From Sugiyamaella lignohabitans (lineage: Eukaryota; Ascomycota; Dipodascomycetes; Dipodascales; Trichomonascaceae): DNA of 64,000 bases. Shown here piece after piece: positions 1 to 10,053 of this stretch; the stretch's first letter is position 1; the number at the start of each line of letters is the position of its first letter. The notes beneath the pieces were generated by a model, which saw only the letters and a list, made by a program, of their open reading frames with translations, ran no database searches and was not told the origin of the DNA. A program made the translations under genes and the position numbers. The stretch covers positions 930,001-994,000 of the forward strand of contig NC_031672.1 in the NCBI RefSeq assembly GCF_001640025.1, given 5' to 3'.

Positions 1-1241
1 TCCGACACCATCAGTGGGTCGTCAAAGTCCTCAGCATCCAGATCATCCCAGTCTTGTACGGGACTTGTGGTTGTAGTTGCTACCAAAGAATTAGAGCTGG
101 CTTCAGCAGTGCCATGGGTACTAGTGATGGTTTCCGATTCTTGTTTTGATGAGCTGGCTGACGAGGCAACTGATAAACGAGAAGTTGAAGTTTGAGCTAC
201 TTTTCCGAGCACCGAAGGACGAGCCATGGAGTTTCTCGATGGTACTGGCACCTCCAGCAATGGGATCTCTGCTAGAGGACGCGAGTGGTTTCTAGATGAC
301 AACGTGTTTGTGGACGAGCCGGTGCTGGTGCTGGTACTGGTGCTAGCAGCTGTGTCGGTGTTATTACGAGCAAGTCTCGAACTGTTAGTAGTACTGTCAT
401 TTGACAAAGACGAAGACGAAGAAGATACTAAACCGCTCATAGCACTAGTCTTGGGACGTTTGGATGCTCTTGAATTAGACGATTCGTCGAGCAAGTGAAT
501 GTTTTTGGTGGTGATTTGGTCGACTTCACCAGCATTGCTAGCAGTATTGGCAACAGTATTAGACGCAGCTCCGACTGAAGCAGATCTATATGCTGCTGCA
601 TTGCTGGCTCCATTGCTGGCTCCATTGCTGTGGATATTGGAATTATTCAAGCCATTGTTCAACGCGTGTCTGGCATGGTTACCGGCACCGGTACCAGCAC
701 CCGCCGAAGTCCAACTTGTAGTGCGGAGAGCGGTTCTTGTAGCAACACCTCCATCAGCACCAGTCTTGGTTAAACCGGGTCTGGCTGTTCCATTAGTGTT
801 GATATTACCCGTAGTCGACGCAACACCAGCAGCAGTAGCTGATGAATTACTAGTGACTCCATTGTTTCTGGATCTCAAAAGAGAAGCCCTTGTAGGATTG
901 GTTACAGTAGAACCTGCTCGGATACCGAGACCACCCTTGGTAGCAGCACCAGCAGCAGCTGGGTCGGTCTTTTTGCTGACATTACTAACATCACCCAATG
1001 CCGCTCTACGACGAGTCGTCATTCTCGTGACGTTGTCCTGAACACCACCAACTGCGATATTTCCATTAACATTATTATTGGCTGAAAGATTGCCAAGAGG
1101 TTTCTTATCCAATCGATTGATACCATTGCTATTAGAATCCAGTTCAACTGCCTTAGCACGGGCTCGAGCTACCAAACCAACGTTGTTATTCTCATCGTTC
1201 TCATTCCCAATACGGGTACGATTGCGGAGCTGGCGCGACAT
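1..1241 (-). CDS. B-type (G2/M) cyclin, N-terminal part, cut by window edge
   Basis: The minus strand is open from an ATG at 1241 to the left edge (413 codons). The N-terminus is a long, low-complexity Ser/Asn/Ala/Thr-rich region, as in the regulatory tails of mitotic cyclins. Residues 79-87 read RAALGDVSN, an exact match to the RxxLxxxxN destruction box recognised by the anaphase-promoting complex, in the context typical of Clb proteins. The last visible residues (396-413) read QDWDDLDAEDFDDPLMVS, the conserved segment just before the first cyclin fold of B-type cyclins. The cyclin boxes lie beyond the window. Expected role: cyclin-dependent kinase activation at mitosis, nuclear. In S. cerevisiae CLB3 neighbours CMR1, which lies at the other end of this window, so orthology to CLB3 is possible but not shown. 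Confidence 0.85.
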   Translation of the reverse strand, partial: MSRQLRNRTRIGNENDENNNVGLVARARAKAVELDSNSNGINRLDKKPLGNLSANNNVNGNIAVGGVQDNVTRMTTRRRAALGDVSNVSKKTDPAAAGAATKGGLGIRAGSTVTNPTRASLLRSRNNGVTSNSSATAAGVASTTGNINTNGTARPGLTKTGADGGVATRTALRTTSWTSAGAGTGAGNHARHALNNGLNNSNIHSNGASNGASNAAAYRSASVGAASNTVANTASNAGEVDQITTKNIHLLDESSNSRASKRPKTSAMSGLVSSSSSSLSNDSTTNSSRLARNNTDTAASTSTSTSTGSSTNTLSSRNHSRPLAEIPLLEVPVPSRNSMARPSVLGKVAQTSTSRLSVASSASSSKQESETITSTHGTAEASSNSLVATTTTSPVQDWDDLDAEDFDDPLMVS

Positions 1242-1607
1242 GCTATCACTGGTTGGTTATTTGTATTCAGAATCCTCGTTGCAATTGCAACTGCCTCTGC
1301 GATCGGACCGTGGATGTCAGGTATACCTTTGTCTACTGAGTAGAGCCAGTGCCTCGACAAGAAAAAAAATAACCTCGAAAAAGCCTGTCCTTCCGGTCGC
1401 GGGTTTATTCTCAGTATCGGTTTCCTATAACGTCAGCTTCAATTTTCTTTTCCTATCGAACAACTTCCAACTTCCAACTTCCAAGTCCAGTGCAGGTTTG
1501 TGTATGAGGTTTTCTAAGCTGCTGTCGCGTAAAAATCACCTCCACGCGTGTTCGAGAGTTCCCGGGTAAGGGTCAGCTCCCGCACGGCTGAGCGGACCGG
1601 GGACCTG

Positions 1608-1745
1608 CCTCCGGCGGCTGGGGCTCCGCCCCAGACCCCGCTGGCTCCTCTCGCTTCGCTCGAGTCGTTTTTGTCGGGTGTCCCAGTAAAATCTCCTGCG
1701 AAGCAGGAGCCACGGGGTCTGGGGCAGCGCCCCAGCCGCCGGAGG
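1608..1745. repeat. GC-rich inverted-repeat element, complete
   Basis: Left arm 1608-1667 begins CCTCCGGCGGCTGGGGC and ends in the CTCGAG-type hairpin. Right arm 1693-1745 holds the CTCCTGC-GAA-GCAGGAG hairpin and ends GCCGCCGGAGG. The arms are inverted copies around a short spacer, so this is a full unit of the family. Confidence 0.9.
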
Positions 1746-2892
1746 CCGGCCCCCGGTCCCCCAAGGTCCTGGGTATCACCCACCAGTGAGTTTGCTGTAG
1801 AGACAGGAGAGGTCCAAAAAGTCCAAAAACGGGTTTCTTCTCGGACTGGGTACTGGTTGGTAGAGAGTTGGATGGAGTGGGTACTTACTTTAGACGGGTG
1901 TTGTGGTTTTCCGTGCGTTGGAGTCGTACGTGCGAACGCGTTAGAATTGAACCACAAGAGATTGGTCCAGGTTCGTGGTTCAGTTATCTCGGATATTTCA
2001 CTGTCGTGAAATGATAGGTAGCCAGTGAGTGACTTGATTTGCTCGCTCTTGGATTTGACTGTATAGGTCAACTTTTCAGTGTCAGTTGGAGTTGGATGTT
2101 TCACCGTTGAAGTCGTGAACTGACTGTGGGCCTGACTGTATCAGCTGAAAAAATGCGAAACAAATGGGGTATATTTTGGCTGTTCGAGCTCGAATACTGC
2201 GAATCTTTTCTGTTGGTGTCGAGTGATGTTTGTATGTGACGTAGTAAGTGTGATCGTGAAATGATTATAAAAGTATTTGGCACCGTAATTTGGATCGTCC
2301 GTCTGCATATTTACTTATTTCCCAAAAAGGCACTGTTCACGAAGATCTCGAGCTTCGTTAGCTCCACACGTGACGTAAGAGAGCACCTCAGTCAAAGTTA
2401 TGAGCCGGCTTTTGTAGGTGGATTCACAATAGAATTGGATTTATTATTAACAAATAGAGTGAATTCACAATGAACTGGCTTTATTTTACTAAAAGTGAAA
2501 AGTGTCTACTTCATGGGTTACTGTATATGTAGCAAGTTCGTCTGCTCGCTATCAAACTACTGAACCTGTAAGTGTGTGTTCTGGCTCGATTTTATAAATT
2601 AAGCCTAATAAATTCTCAATTTCCTTGGACTGAAAGTCTGATGCTGCTAGTAGTGTCTAGTGACTAGTGACTGGAAGTGGCCAGCTTCTGGGTATGAATA
2701 GTACACTGCTGCAATTATCTATGTACATGCCACACGCTTCTACTACCTGGCAGCCTTTTCTAGAGGTTTGGAGCTCCAGCTTTTAACTAGTTCATCCATT
2801 GCCAATAATATATTAGGCCGATGACTATAAAGGGATCAGAAATACATCTGTTGCTCACCGCAATGGTCAGATACAGACGGAATGGAGGACTG

Positions 2893-2951
2893 CCTCCGGC
2901 GGCTGGGGCTGCGCCCCAGACCCCCCGGCTCCTCTCGCTCCGCTCGAGTCG
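2893..2951. repeat. GC-rich element, single arm
   Basis: One forward arm (CCTCCGGCGG start, GCCCCAGACCCC core, CTCGAGTCG end) with no inverted partner nearby. Confidence 0.88.
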
Positions 2952-4042
2952 GAAACAACCAGGCTGGGTCCGTGTTGAACGATGTTAGATCGTGATATTT
3001 GAGTCGAATGTCGTCTTTTCAATTAACGGGGGGTTAAAAAAATCAATTGATGAAATCAATACTTGGAATGATTAATAGAACGGATGCTGATTTGGAGGCA
3101 CGTTGCATGTTGTGTTGATCCGACAATGCTCCCTAAAAAAATTAGTGGTGACACAATGCAATGGATTTCCTATCCACCAGTGATTCCAAATAACAACAAG
3201 AATGAATGATAATACCAAGAACTGATGTTTTTTTGTTTAATGAGGGTCCAAGTTCGTGTTTAATATCACATCTCACCTATAGAAGGGTTATAACTAGTGT
3301 TGACCACATGACTAGCTATCTGAGTATGACTTGGGATGACATACTACTGGCTCAATTCAAGGATATCAAGCGCAAGATACTGCTTCTGGCATACCTAAAT
3401 CTGATACCAGCTTAAGATAATAGCCAATGCTTGTCGCTCGCAACCAGTGTTCTTCATGAAATAGCACGATTACTTAGGCCAGTTGACTGAATTAATGAAT
3501 GATTGAATGATTGAATGACAGTCAGATACCACCGTTTCTTCGAACCATAGATCCATACATGATGATTGATGAACTCTCGGTGCCAAACATCATTCAAGAA
3601 TGACAATTTTTGTTCTGTTGTACAGAGAGAGATGAGGAGAAAATCAGCAATGAATCGATATCAGCCGATAAAAATTGTGGGGTCGACGTTGCATGAAAAG
3701 GGACGGCCCTGCATGTAGCCACCCTGATCCGATGCGTCCGGTCGGCTCTGGATCACAACATCTTCGCATGTGACACGAGACGAACAAACCAGACCCATAA
3801 ATCAATCAAAGGTTGTTCTCATATTACAGAAACCGGTTGTTTGTTTCTGTTTGTTTGTTAGTTTCGGAATTGAACTTGTTAATAGATTGGAATCGATTCA
3901 ATTGATTGAGAATCAAAGGTGATGTATGCTGAATTGAATGTAAATCAGGGGGACCTGATAAGAGAAAGTTCATAGAGCTCATGGGTTTTAAGGATAACAA
4001 GTACACATGGACTCTATGAAACTTTATGCTGGCCCCCAGCAC

Positions 4043-4102
4043 CGACTCGAGCGAAGCGAGAGGAGCAACCAGGGTCTGGGGCGGAGCCCCAGCCGCCGGA
4101 GG
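4043..4102. repeat. GC-rich element, single reverse arm
   Basis: Reverse arm starting CGACTCGAGCGAAGCGAG and ending GCCGCCGGAGG, about 400 bp upstream of the LCAT-like gene. Confidence 0.88.
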
Positions 4103-4491
4103 CAGACCCCCAGGGAGAATCATTCTCGAATTGACCTGTGTCAACGGTTTTCCGGATTGACGGTCAACGAAGTAGAACTAGCAGATGATCTATTTTTGGT
4201 TGATCCTTCTTGGCGCGTTTGTGGGTCTGTGGAGGGACGATTCCAACGAAAATGAGAATAGTAGTGCGGTCTTGGCCGGTAATGCCCATGATTGGGAGAT
4301 TTAAACTCCGAATCCAGTCTAACTCGTTGTAGAGACCATTGAAGGTAATTTAAAGCTTGATTTGCATTAGTGTATCAGATACCGTGACTAGCAATTGGTA
4401 TTGGCTTTGGTATTGGAAATTGGCACTTGGCATACTTGTTAGCAATCGGCGAAGTTTTGTGGTGTCTGAGAAATTGACTGCATCGAGGCTG

Positions 4492-4500
4492 ATGCGATGA
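4492..4500 (+). promoter_or_regulatory. minimal uORF (ATG CGA TGA) overlapping the next start codon
   Basis: An ATG at 4492 opens a two-codon reading frame whose TGA (4498-4500) overlaps the ATG of the downstream gene (4497-4499). Ribosomes would have to skip it or reinitiate at the overlap, so it may reduce translation. The effect is inferred. Confidence 0.4.
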
Positions 4501-7007
4501 AGTCGCGAATTCCCAGTAGATTACGAACATTTGTGGGGAATACTGCTAGGAGTTTGAGTCCCGGACCATCTCGTGAACCAAGTTCAAAAGACGGACTTGA
4601 CCAAAGAAGACCGTTGTCAGTGCAAGAGGATGTGGAGGCGGATGTGGATGACGATGATGACGAGTCTAGTTTTTCAACCGAAGAAGAGGATGAAGATGAA
4701 GACGATCTGACAGAGGATCTACAAGATTTAAGAATCAAGCCGTCTACAAGTATCAGTTCGAAACAGTCGAGGCATTTTACAATTAATGATGCTGATTCGA
4801 TTATTGGTGGTCATTCTATTGGCGGTGGTAGTAGAATTGATAGTGATGAAGAATTGCTGCCTATTGATGATGAAGCATTGATTGAGGAGGCTGTAGAGGA
4901 AGAGGAGGATGATGGGCCTATTGAGGATGTGCTTGAAGATGATATGGTAGATGCTGAAGAGACTCGACAGAGAGAAAGAGAAGAGAAAGGGCTTCGTAGA
5001 TCGTACAGTGAAGGCAGTAGATCCGTGGATGTTGGCAGTAGCAACAATGATTCTAATGTTACGTTTGCTTCTACCAGTGTGGAGGGAGACGGATCAATCA
5101 ATAAAGAAGCAAGGCATGATAGTGTACTAGTTGCTGGGGTTGGTTCTGGGGTTGGTTCTGGGGTTGGTTCTGGGGCCCGAGCTGGTCCACGTAGTAATCT
5201 GGGTATTGATACAGCAGCTGCTAATTCAACTACCAAAGCCCGAGCTGCTCCAAAGTCAGCATCTCAAGCGGAACGGGGCAGCTTTGGAACCGGATATGGC
5301 GTTAATAAGGGTCGAAGTAGGTCAGGTACTTTTCAAGAGGCATATAGAGCGCGAGCACGGTCTTTCTCATCAAGCAAGTATATCAGTCATATCAAGCAAC
5401 AAAAGGTGTTTTCATTTTCACTCCCATTTAATAACCCGCTGGCCAATCTTGAAATGCCATCATTTACCTCATCACTAGATCTTCCAACTATTAATTTCCG
5501 TTCGATGATATTCAATTCCAATGCAGACAGTGGTTCCGATATTCATAAAGACAGTCTGTCGGAATACGCTGACCTTGATTCCGATGAAGAAGATCTCAAA
5601 TACAGTGCAATCAAGCGTCAAGATAATACTCGTGTGAGGGCAGTGAGACATACCCTTTCAAGGAACTTTTCATTACCCTTGTCACCAGCCCGACAAGACA
5701 CATTTCCCGATATTCAAGGTGATGTAGTTATTATGGGTGGTTATAGAGGTAGCATTCTACGAGATAGCAAGACTAAGAAACGAATCTGGATCCCTATAAA
5801 GGCAGGATTGAATATGAGAAAAATCGACCTGACGGTGGGAATTACTGACCAAGATGAATACGACATGCCAACCGAACACATCTATCCAGATGGCATGCTC
5901 ACTCACATTGGGCCAATAGATATATCCCGGAGGCTGATTCGTAAAATGACCGAACAACCAGGCTGTCGAGTTCACGAATTCGGTTATGATTGGAGATTAT
6001 CATCCGATATTAACTCACAACGACTTCGACAATTTCTGAAAAAGATCAAGCAAAAAAGTAAAAACCACAAACCCGCCATAGTTATTGCACATTCAATGGG
6101 CGGTCTTATTGCACACCATGCGATGCAGAACGAGCCTGAGTTGTTTCGCGGCTTGTTATATGCTGGAGTCCCCAGTTCATGTCCCAATATTCTGGGTCCA
6201 CTGAGATATGGAGATTCAGTTCTTCTCAGTTCACGGATCCTAACTGCCAAAGTCAACTTTCTGATGCGCAGCAGCTATGTGTTTCTGCCATTGAATGGAC
6301 GGTGTTTCGTGGATAAACATGACAAAACGAAAAGATATGATCTCGATTTCTTCGACGTGAACACCTGGGTTGAGTACGGACTAAGTCCCTGTGTGTCGCC
6401 TATAGCCGAGGTAAGAGCAAGTGCATGTCGACAATTACAACCATCATCATCGACTACTCCATCGAGTACAAGTGTGATTCAAGATAGGATTCAAGATAAG
6501 CTGCGAGCAGCTGCCAAAACGACGTTCCCGTCGTTGACCAACAGCCCCGACATGCCGATTCCGTTCGACGAGGCAAAAGAGTATCTCGACAGAACCCTCA
6601 AACGAACCAAGAAATTCATCAACGAGCTAACTGAAGTTCACCCCGACAAATCATACCCACCCCTGGCTGTTATTTACGGATGTACCCTCCCAACCCTTCG
6701 AGGAGCCCGTGTTGATGGACCCGAAGGTATTAAAGAAGGAGACTACGACCACCTCTTTTTCGGAGCTGGCGATGGAGTCGTTTACCGCAAAACTCTCATG
6801 CCCGACTACTACGGATTCCCTGTGGTCGTCAAAGTCCCGTCTGACGCCAGCCACGTCACATTACTCACCGATATCGACGGTGTCGGCCGAGCGCTCGCTG
6901 GCATCCTCGAAGAAGAGGCTCTCCGAAACAAAACAAACTCCACCACAAAGCACCGATCCGGAGCGCAACACGCTTCGACGATGCCTGTTCAGGCCACTAC
7001 CTATTAA
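4497..7007 (+). CDS. LCAT-like alpha/beta-hydrolase (putative phospholipase/acyltransferase family)
   Basis: 836 residues. The first about 380 are acidic and Ser-rich, with a Glu/Asp block (about residues 40-80) and a short Val-Gly-Ser-Gly repeat coded by 12-bp direct repeats near 5140-5172. The catalytic half starts near residue 400 (GDVVIMGGYRGSILRD, an oxyanion-type loop). It contains the LCAT-like motif GYDWR, and the nucleophile elbow AHSMGG has its Ser at residue 533. A conserved HVTLLTD segment near residue 800 may carry the acid/base histidine. This arrangement is that of the lecithin:cholesterol acyltransferase-like branch of fungal hydrolases. The substrate cannot be told from sequence. 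No signal peptide or clear transmembrane segment is visible, so it is probably cytosolic or peripheral. The start is chosen as the first in-frame ATG, although a two-codon uORF overlaps it. Confidence 0.75.
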   Translation: MKSRIPSRLRTFVGNTARSLSPGPSREPSSKDGLDQRRPLSVQEDVEADVDDDDDESSFSTEEEDEDEDDLTEDLQDLRIKPSTSISSKQSRHFTINDADSIIGGHSIGGGSRIDSDEELLPIDDEALIEEAVEEEEDDGPIEDVLEDDMVDAEETRQREREEKGLRRSYSEGSRSVDVGSSNNDSNVTFASTSVEGDGSINKEARHDSVLVAGVGSGVGSGVGSGARAGPRSNLGIDTAAANSTTKARAAPKSASQAERGSFGTGYGVNKGRSRSGTFQEAYRARARSFSSSKYISHIKQQKVFSFSLPFNNPLANLEMPSFTSSLDLPTINFRSMIFNSNADSGSDIHKDSLSEYADLDSDEEDLKYSAIKRQDNTRVRAVRHTLSRNFSLPLSPARQDTFPDIQGDVVIMGGYRGSILRDSKTKKRIWIPIKAGLNMRKIDLTVGITDQDEYDMPTEHIYPDGMLTHIGPIDISRRLIRKMTEQPGCRVHEFGYDWRLSSDINSQRLRQFLKKIKQKSKNHKPAIVIAHSMGGLIAHHAMQNEPELFRGLLYAGVPSSCPNILGPLRYGDSVLLSSRILTAKVNFLMRSSYVFLPLNGRCFVDKHDKTKRYDLDFFDVNTWVEYGLSPCVSPIAEVRASACRQLQPSSSTTPSSTSVIQDRIQDKLRAAAKTTFPSLTNSPDMPIPFDEAKEYLDRTLKRTKKFINELTEVHPDKSYPPLAVIYGCTLPTLRGARVDGPEGIKEGDYDHLFFGAGDGVVYRKTLMPDYYGFPVVVKVPSDASHVTLLTDIDGVGRALAGILEEEALRNKTNSTTKHRSGAQHASTMPVQATTY

Positions 7008-7035
7008 ATAAACAAACGAAGTTACGACCGTTCTG

Positions 7036-7186
7036 CCTCCGGCGACTGGGGCTCCGCTCCAGACCCCGTAGCTCCTTCGCAAGAGATGGCTGGGACCGTC
7101 AACAGAACCGACTCGAGCGCAGCGAGAGAAGCCGGGGGGTCTGGGGCGCAGCCCCAGCCGCCGGAGGCAGCACCAGCCGCCGGAGG
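7036..7186. repeat. GC-rich inverted-repeat element, diverged left arm
   Basis: It lies between two convergent genes. The left arm (from 7036) has mutations in the core (GCGACTGGGG, GCTCCAG). The right arm (7109-7167) is followed by an extra copy of its last 12 bases (7175-7186), a small terminal duplication. Confidence 0.85.
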
Positions 7187-7233
7187 CAGCACCGACCGGT
7201 ATATGTCATGAAAATTAATATAAATACAGGGGG

Positions 7234-7743
7234 CTACTCCTCGACAGAGTACTGGACCGTGATCCACAGGCTACAGCCGACACAGGGCACTTTGATCTCG
7301 TCGGCAGACCCGTTGTTGAGCAGGTCAGATTCCCAGACAACGTAGCCTTGAGAGTGGCCGCAACGGCAGGCTTTGGTCCATTTTGTGGTCGTTTCTCCGC
7401 TGCTGTTGAGAATGTCTTCGTGTATCGTCATATCGTCGAGGTCTACAGCGTCTCCAAGTTGCACGAATCCTCTTCCAGAGGGTGCTGTGCCATGGCTTCC
7501 GCTCTGAAGACGAATTAGATACTCTTTTCGTGCCACGGGATCTGATAATATGGTATATGCTTTTCGGATCTCTTCTATGGAGATTGTGCTGTGATCCTCG
7601 TTTCTCTGCTGACGTTTGTCAGGATGCGATTCGAGAAGTGCCTCCCGGTATGCTTGCTTGATTTCGTCATCGGAAATCTCGTTTTCGCGTCCGTGCCATT
7701 GTCGGATTCCCAGGATTTCATACAGGTTCAGTCCGGATGACAT
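7234..7743 (-). CDS. DPH4: Diphthamide biosynthesis protein 4, J-domain plus CSL zinc finger
   Basis: 169 residues, the usual size for Dph4/Jjj3. An N-terminal J domain (residues 4-80) contains the HPD tripeptide (SHPDK) needed to stimulate Hsp70. The C-terminal half holds a CSL-type zinc-binding module with CRCG and CVGCS, the four cysteines that bind iron or zinc in Dph3/Dph4. The protein supports the first step of diphthamide formation on elongation factor 2 as an electron-donor or chaperone partner of Dph1-Dph2, in the cytosol. The ATG at 7743 directly precedes the J-domain helix. The gene converges on the LCAT-like gene and is divergent from RPA49. Confidence 0.9.
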   Translation of the reverse strand: MSSGLNLYEILGIRQWHGRENEISDDEIKQAYREALLESHPDKRQQRNEDHSTISIEEIRKAYTILSDPVARKEYLIRLQSGSHGTAPSGRGFVQLGDAVDLDDMTIHEDILNSSGETTTKWTKACRCGHSQGYVVWESDLLNNGSADEIKVPCVGCSLWITVQYSVEE

Positions 7744-8458
7744 AATTGGAGATTTGAAAACTCAGGGGGAATCTGCATCTTTTCTTTGCATGTTTAGCCG
7801 TGTGCTGGACCCTGCCTCCAGGGTCTTTACTTCCGGGTGGGACATGCCTCCGGCGGCTGGGGCGGTGCCCCAGACCCCCTGGCTCCTCTCGCTTCGCTCG
7901 AGTCGTTTCCGTTTACGGTCCCTACTTGATTCTTGAAGTGGAGCACAGCCGGGGTAGGCCCTGAGAGTGCAAGGATTGCGAGTAGCGAATTTCAATGATT
8001 GAACTTTGATTATTAAATTCAAATTTCGAGTTTATAATTCGATGAAAATTGAAAATTGAGCCGTCGATTGAGTTACCGAATGTTAAAAAATTAATAGGAC
8101 CAGGAGACTGGACTTGAATGGAAGAGCACTTACTTCTCTACTCTCAGGAGAATCAATATCTCATTGGCACTTCTATGGTTCGTCAAATGTAATTCGATCA
8201 CAGGGGTGGCAGCAATAAAAATATATTGGGGTTTTTCAGCAACCACATAAGATAAAAAAAATTGTAAGTAAATCCAAGTAAAGTTCAGGCTCCTGGAGGT
8301 TCATGCGTGAACAGACGCAGGGACTGATAAGCGGCTGAAAAAAAAATTGAAATATCGATGATCGCCATGAAAAATGCAGCTTATTCTTTTAGTACTCCTC
8401 GAAGGATTCCTAATTTTTTAATCTCTAAACTCAAGACAGTGGCTAATAAGTAGACGTC
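7744..8458. other. divergent promoter region of DPH4 and RPA49
   Basis: This 715-bp stretch carries one GC-rich repeat arm (7847-7905). Close to RPA49 there is an A-rich tract (TGAAAAAAAAATTGA near 8336) followed by ATCGATGATCG near 8353. These resemble, without exactly matching, the RRPE and PAC elements of yeast ribosome-biogenesis promoters. Confidence 0.4.
7847..7905. repeat. GC-rich element, single arm
   Basis: Forward arm; the loop of its core hairpin is GGT instead of the usual TCC/TCT, while the stem CTGGGGC/GCCCCAG is intact. Confidence 0.88.
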
Positions 8459-9697
8459 ATGGCATCTACAAAGGCTACTGAAGTTGTTAAGCTTCAGACG
8501 AAGCTACTGATTGATGATGAACGCGAGTCATCGGCTATTCTGGGCCAATTTCCCGGCATCAATGTTTCAGAGACCGCTTCTTTCGAGCTATATAAGTCCA
8601 AGTCAGGCAAAGCCCTGGTTCATGGCCAATCTGACAAGTTAGAATATGACGGCGTTTCAGAAGGAAAAGACGGCAATAAATATTGTGTTGCTGTTTATGA
8701 TCCTCAAACAAAATCGCTACAGCTGGTACCAACTCCATTAGTGGCTTTGTCGACCATTGTCAAATCTAAGAAGAGAGTTAGAGGCCCTGATATTAAACAA
8801 TCCAATGTTAGAAACAGCATTCAAAGAACGGCTCTTGGTGAAGCTTTCGGTACTAAGAAAGCCAAGAAGGCCATTACCGACTTGGAAAGAAACAAAATCG
8901 ACGCTGATTTATTGCAAGACCTCGAAACCGCTATTGTGGACACTGTTAAGACATCTACCGAGAATCTGCCATCGCACGAAAAGATCCAAGAGGCTCTTTC
9001 CTCAGAACGTCCAATCCCACCATACAACTTGGAAGCTACTGACACTTCTCTTATTTATCCACTTATCGACGGTGTATTCAGCAAGCAAGAGTACGATGCC
9101 ATGAAAGTGGCTTCTATTATTCTCAAAGAGAAGGACGATGCTAAACGCATTGCCATGTTCCCACAAAAGACCTCGACATATATCCACACCCGAGTTCAGA
9201 ACACTATTCTGTCCGAGATCTCTTCGGTTGACAAAATCCACAAAATCAAACTTCTTTATTATGCATCCTTATTGATAGCTGTTTACGAGAACAGACGTAT
9301 TTCCAGCAAGACGGCGCTTCTCGCCAAGCTTGGCAACCCTCCAGAAATCCTCGTTCAAGGCGTTATCAATAAATTCACTGTTTCCAAGGCTGGTCGTTTC
9401 GGCAGATCCAAGGACATGAGCTTCGCCATCGACCCTGCTTGTGAGAACAAACTTCTCTGTTACTTCCTAGTCCTGGCTCTTCATTTAGACAACTTCTCAG
9501 TCGAGATTCCTCCTCTTGTCCACGAACTGTCGCTCAAACCATCCAAACTTGCTGACCTCTTCAAAGCCCTGGGATGTAACATCAAGGTCGTCGGTGCCTC
9601 CAAGTCAAACAACAACGCCGGTCTCAAGATTGCCGTCCTCAAAGCTCCACTACGACTACCAGAAGTAGCCAAAAGAAAGCGTGCTGGCGGCCGTTAG
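8459..9697 (+). CDS. RPA49: RNA polymerase I subunit A49
   Basis: 412 residues, close to the roughly 415 of S. cerevisiae Rpa49. The N-terminal part (about 1-110) is the dimerisation module that pairs with Rpa34 in a TFIIF-like lobe. A linker follows (about 110-190), and the C-terminal tandem winged-helix region spans about 195-400 (PLIDGVFSKQEYDAM; LLYYASLLIAVYENRR; a conserved IDPACENKLLCYFLVLALH helix). It ends in a basic tail. Role: initiation and elongation of rRNA transcription in the nucleolus. The start ATG at 8459 is preceded by an A-rich leader. The gene converges on the transporter gene, with repeat insertions between them. Confidence 0.92.
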   Translation: MASTKATEVVKLQTKLLIDDERESSAILGQFPGINVSETASFELYKSKSGKALVHGQSDKLEYDGVSEGKDGNKYCVAVYDPQTKSLQLVPTPLVALSTIVKSKKRVRGPDIKQSNVRNSIQRTALGEAFGTKKAKKAITDLERNKIDADLLQDLETAIVDTVKTSTENLPSHEKIQEALSSERPIPPYNLEATDTSLIYPLIDGVFSKQEYDAMKVASIILKEKDDAKRIAMFPQKTSTYIHTRVQNTILSEISSVDKIHKIKLLYYASLLIAVYENRRISSKTALLAKLGNPPEILVQGVINKFTVSKAGRFGRSKDMSFAIDPACENKLLCYFLVLALHLDNFSVEIPPLVHELSLKPSKLADLFKALGCNIKVVGASKSNNNAGLKIAVLKAPLRLPEVAKRKRAGGR

Positions 9698-9755
9698 ATA
9701 CTACCTACCTATTATATTATAAATTATTCTCTCCATATCTATTCTCGGGGGTTTG

Positions 9756-9889
9756 CCTCCGGCGGCTGGGGCTCCGCCCCAGACCCCGCGGCTCCTCTCG
9801 CTACGCTCGAGTCGTTTCGTCTACGGTCCCAGCCATCTCCTGCGAAGCAGGAGCTACGGGGTCTAGGGCAGAGCCCCAGTCGCCGGAGG
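9756..9889. repeat. GC-rich inverted-repeat element, complete (134 bp)
   Basis: Forward arm 9756-9814, spacer containing ACGGTCCCAGCCAT, reverse arm 9837-9889. This is one of the best-preserved full units. It marks the left border of the sugar cluster. Confidence 0.92.
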
Positions 9890-9931
9890 CAACACCCTAG
9901 AGAAGAGTCGTCAGTCCACGGTCGCAGCCAT

Positions 9932-9984
9932 CTCCTGCGAAGCAGGAGCTACGGGGTCTGGGGCAGAGCCCCAGCCGCCGGAGG
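9932..9984. repeat. GC-rich element, extra reverse arm
   Basis: A second reverse arm, directly repeated with the one at 9837-9889 and preceded by the same spacer motif (ACGGTC..CAGCCAT). It therefore looks like a local duplication of half a unit. Confidence 0.9.
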
Positions 9985-10053
9985 CAGCGTCCCCAGAAAG
10001 TGGTAAAACTAATTTTTCATCAAATTGCACTAAATAAAATCAAAACTATTATG

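Larger units (their letters stand above)
1242..4496. other. 3.2-kb intergenic region with three GC-rich repeat insertions
   Basis: No convincing gene. The cyclin promoter lies at the left side and the 5' leader of the LCAT-like gene at the right. Apart from the GC-rich elements at 1608-1745, 2893-2951 and 4043-4102, the DNA is AT-rich. Short direct repeats are visible (GAATGATT units near 3496-3522). Open frames here either overlap the repeats or lack protein-like composition. Confidence 0.6.
9698..10053. other. convergent intergenic region filled by repeats
   Basis: The 3' ends of RPA49 and the transporter face each other. Most of the spacer is GC-rich repeat (one complete unit and one extra arm); the remainder is short AT-rich 3' untranslated sequence. 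Confidence 0.7.

Noticed and set aside
1078..1569. Plus-strand frames across the cyclin gene
   Set aside because: They are shadows of the minus-strand cyclin gene, whose destruction box and pre-cyclin-box motif lie in one continuous frame from 1241.
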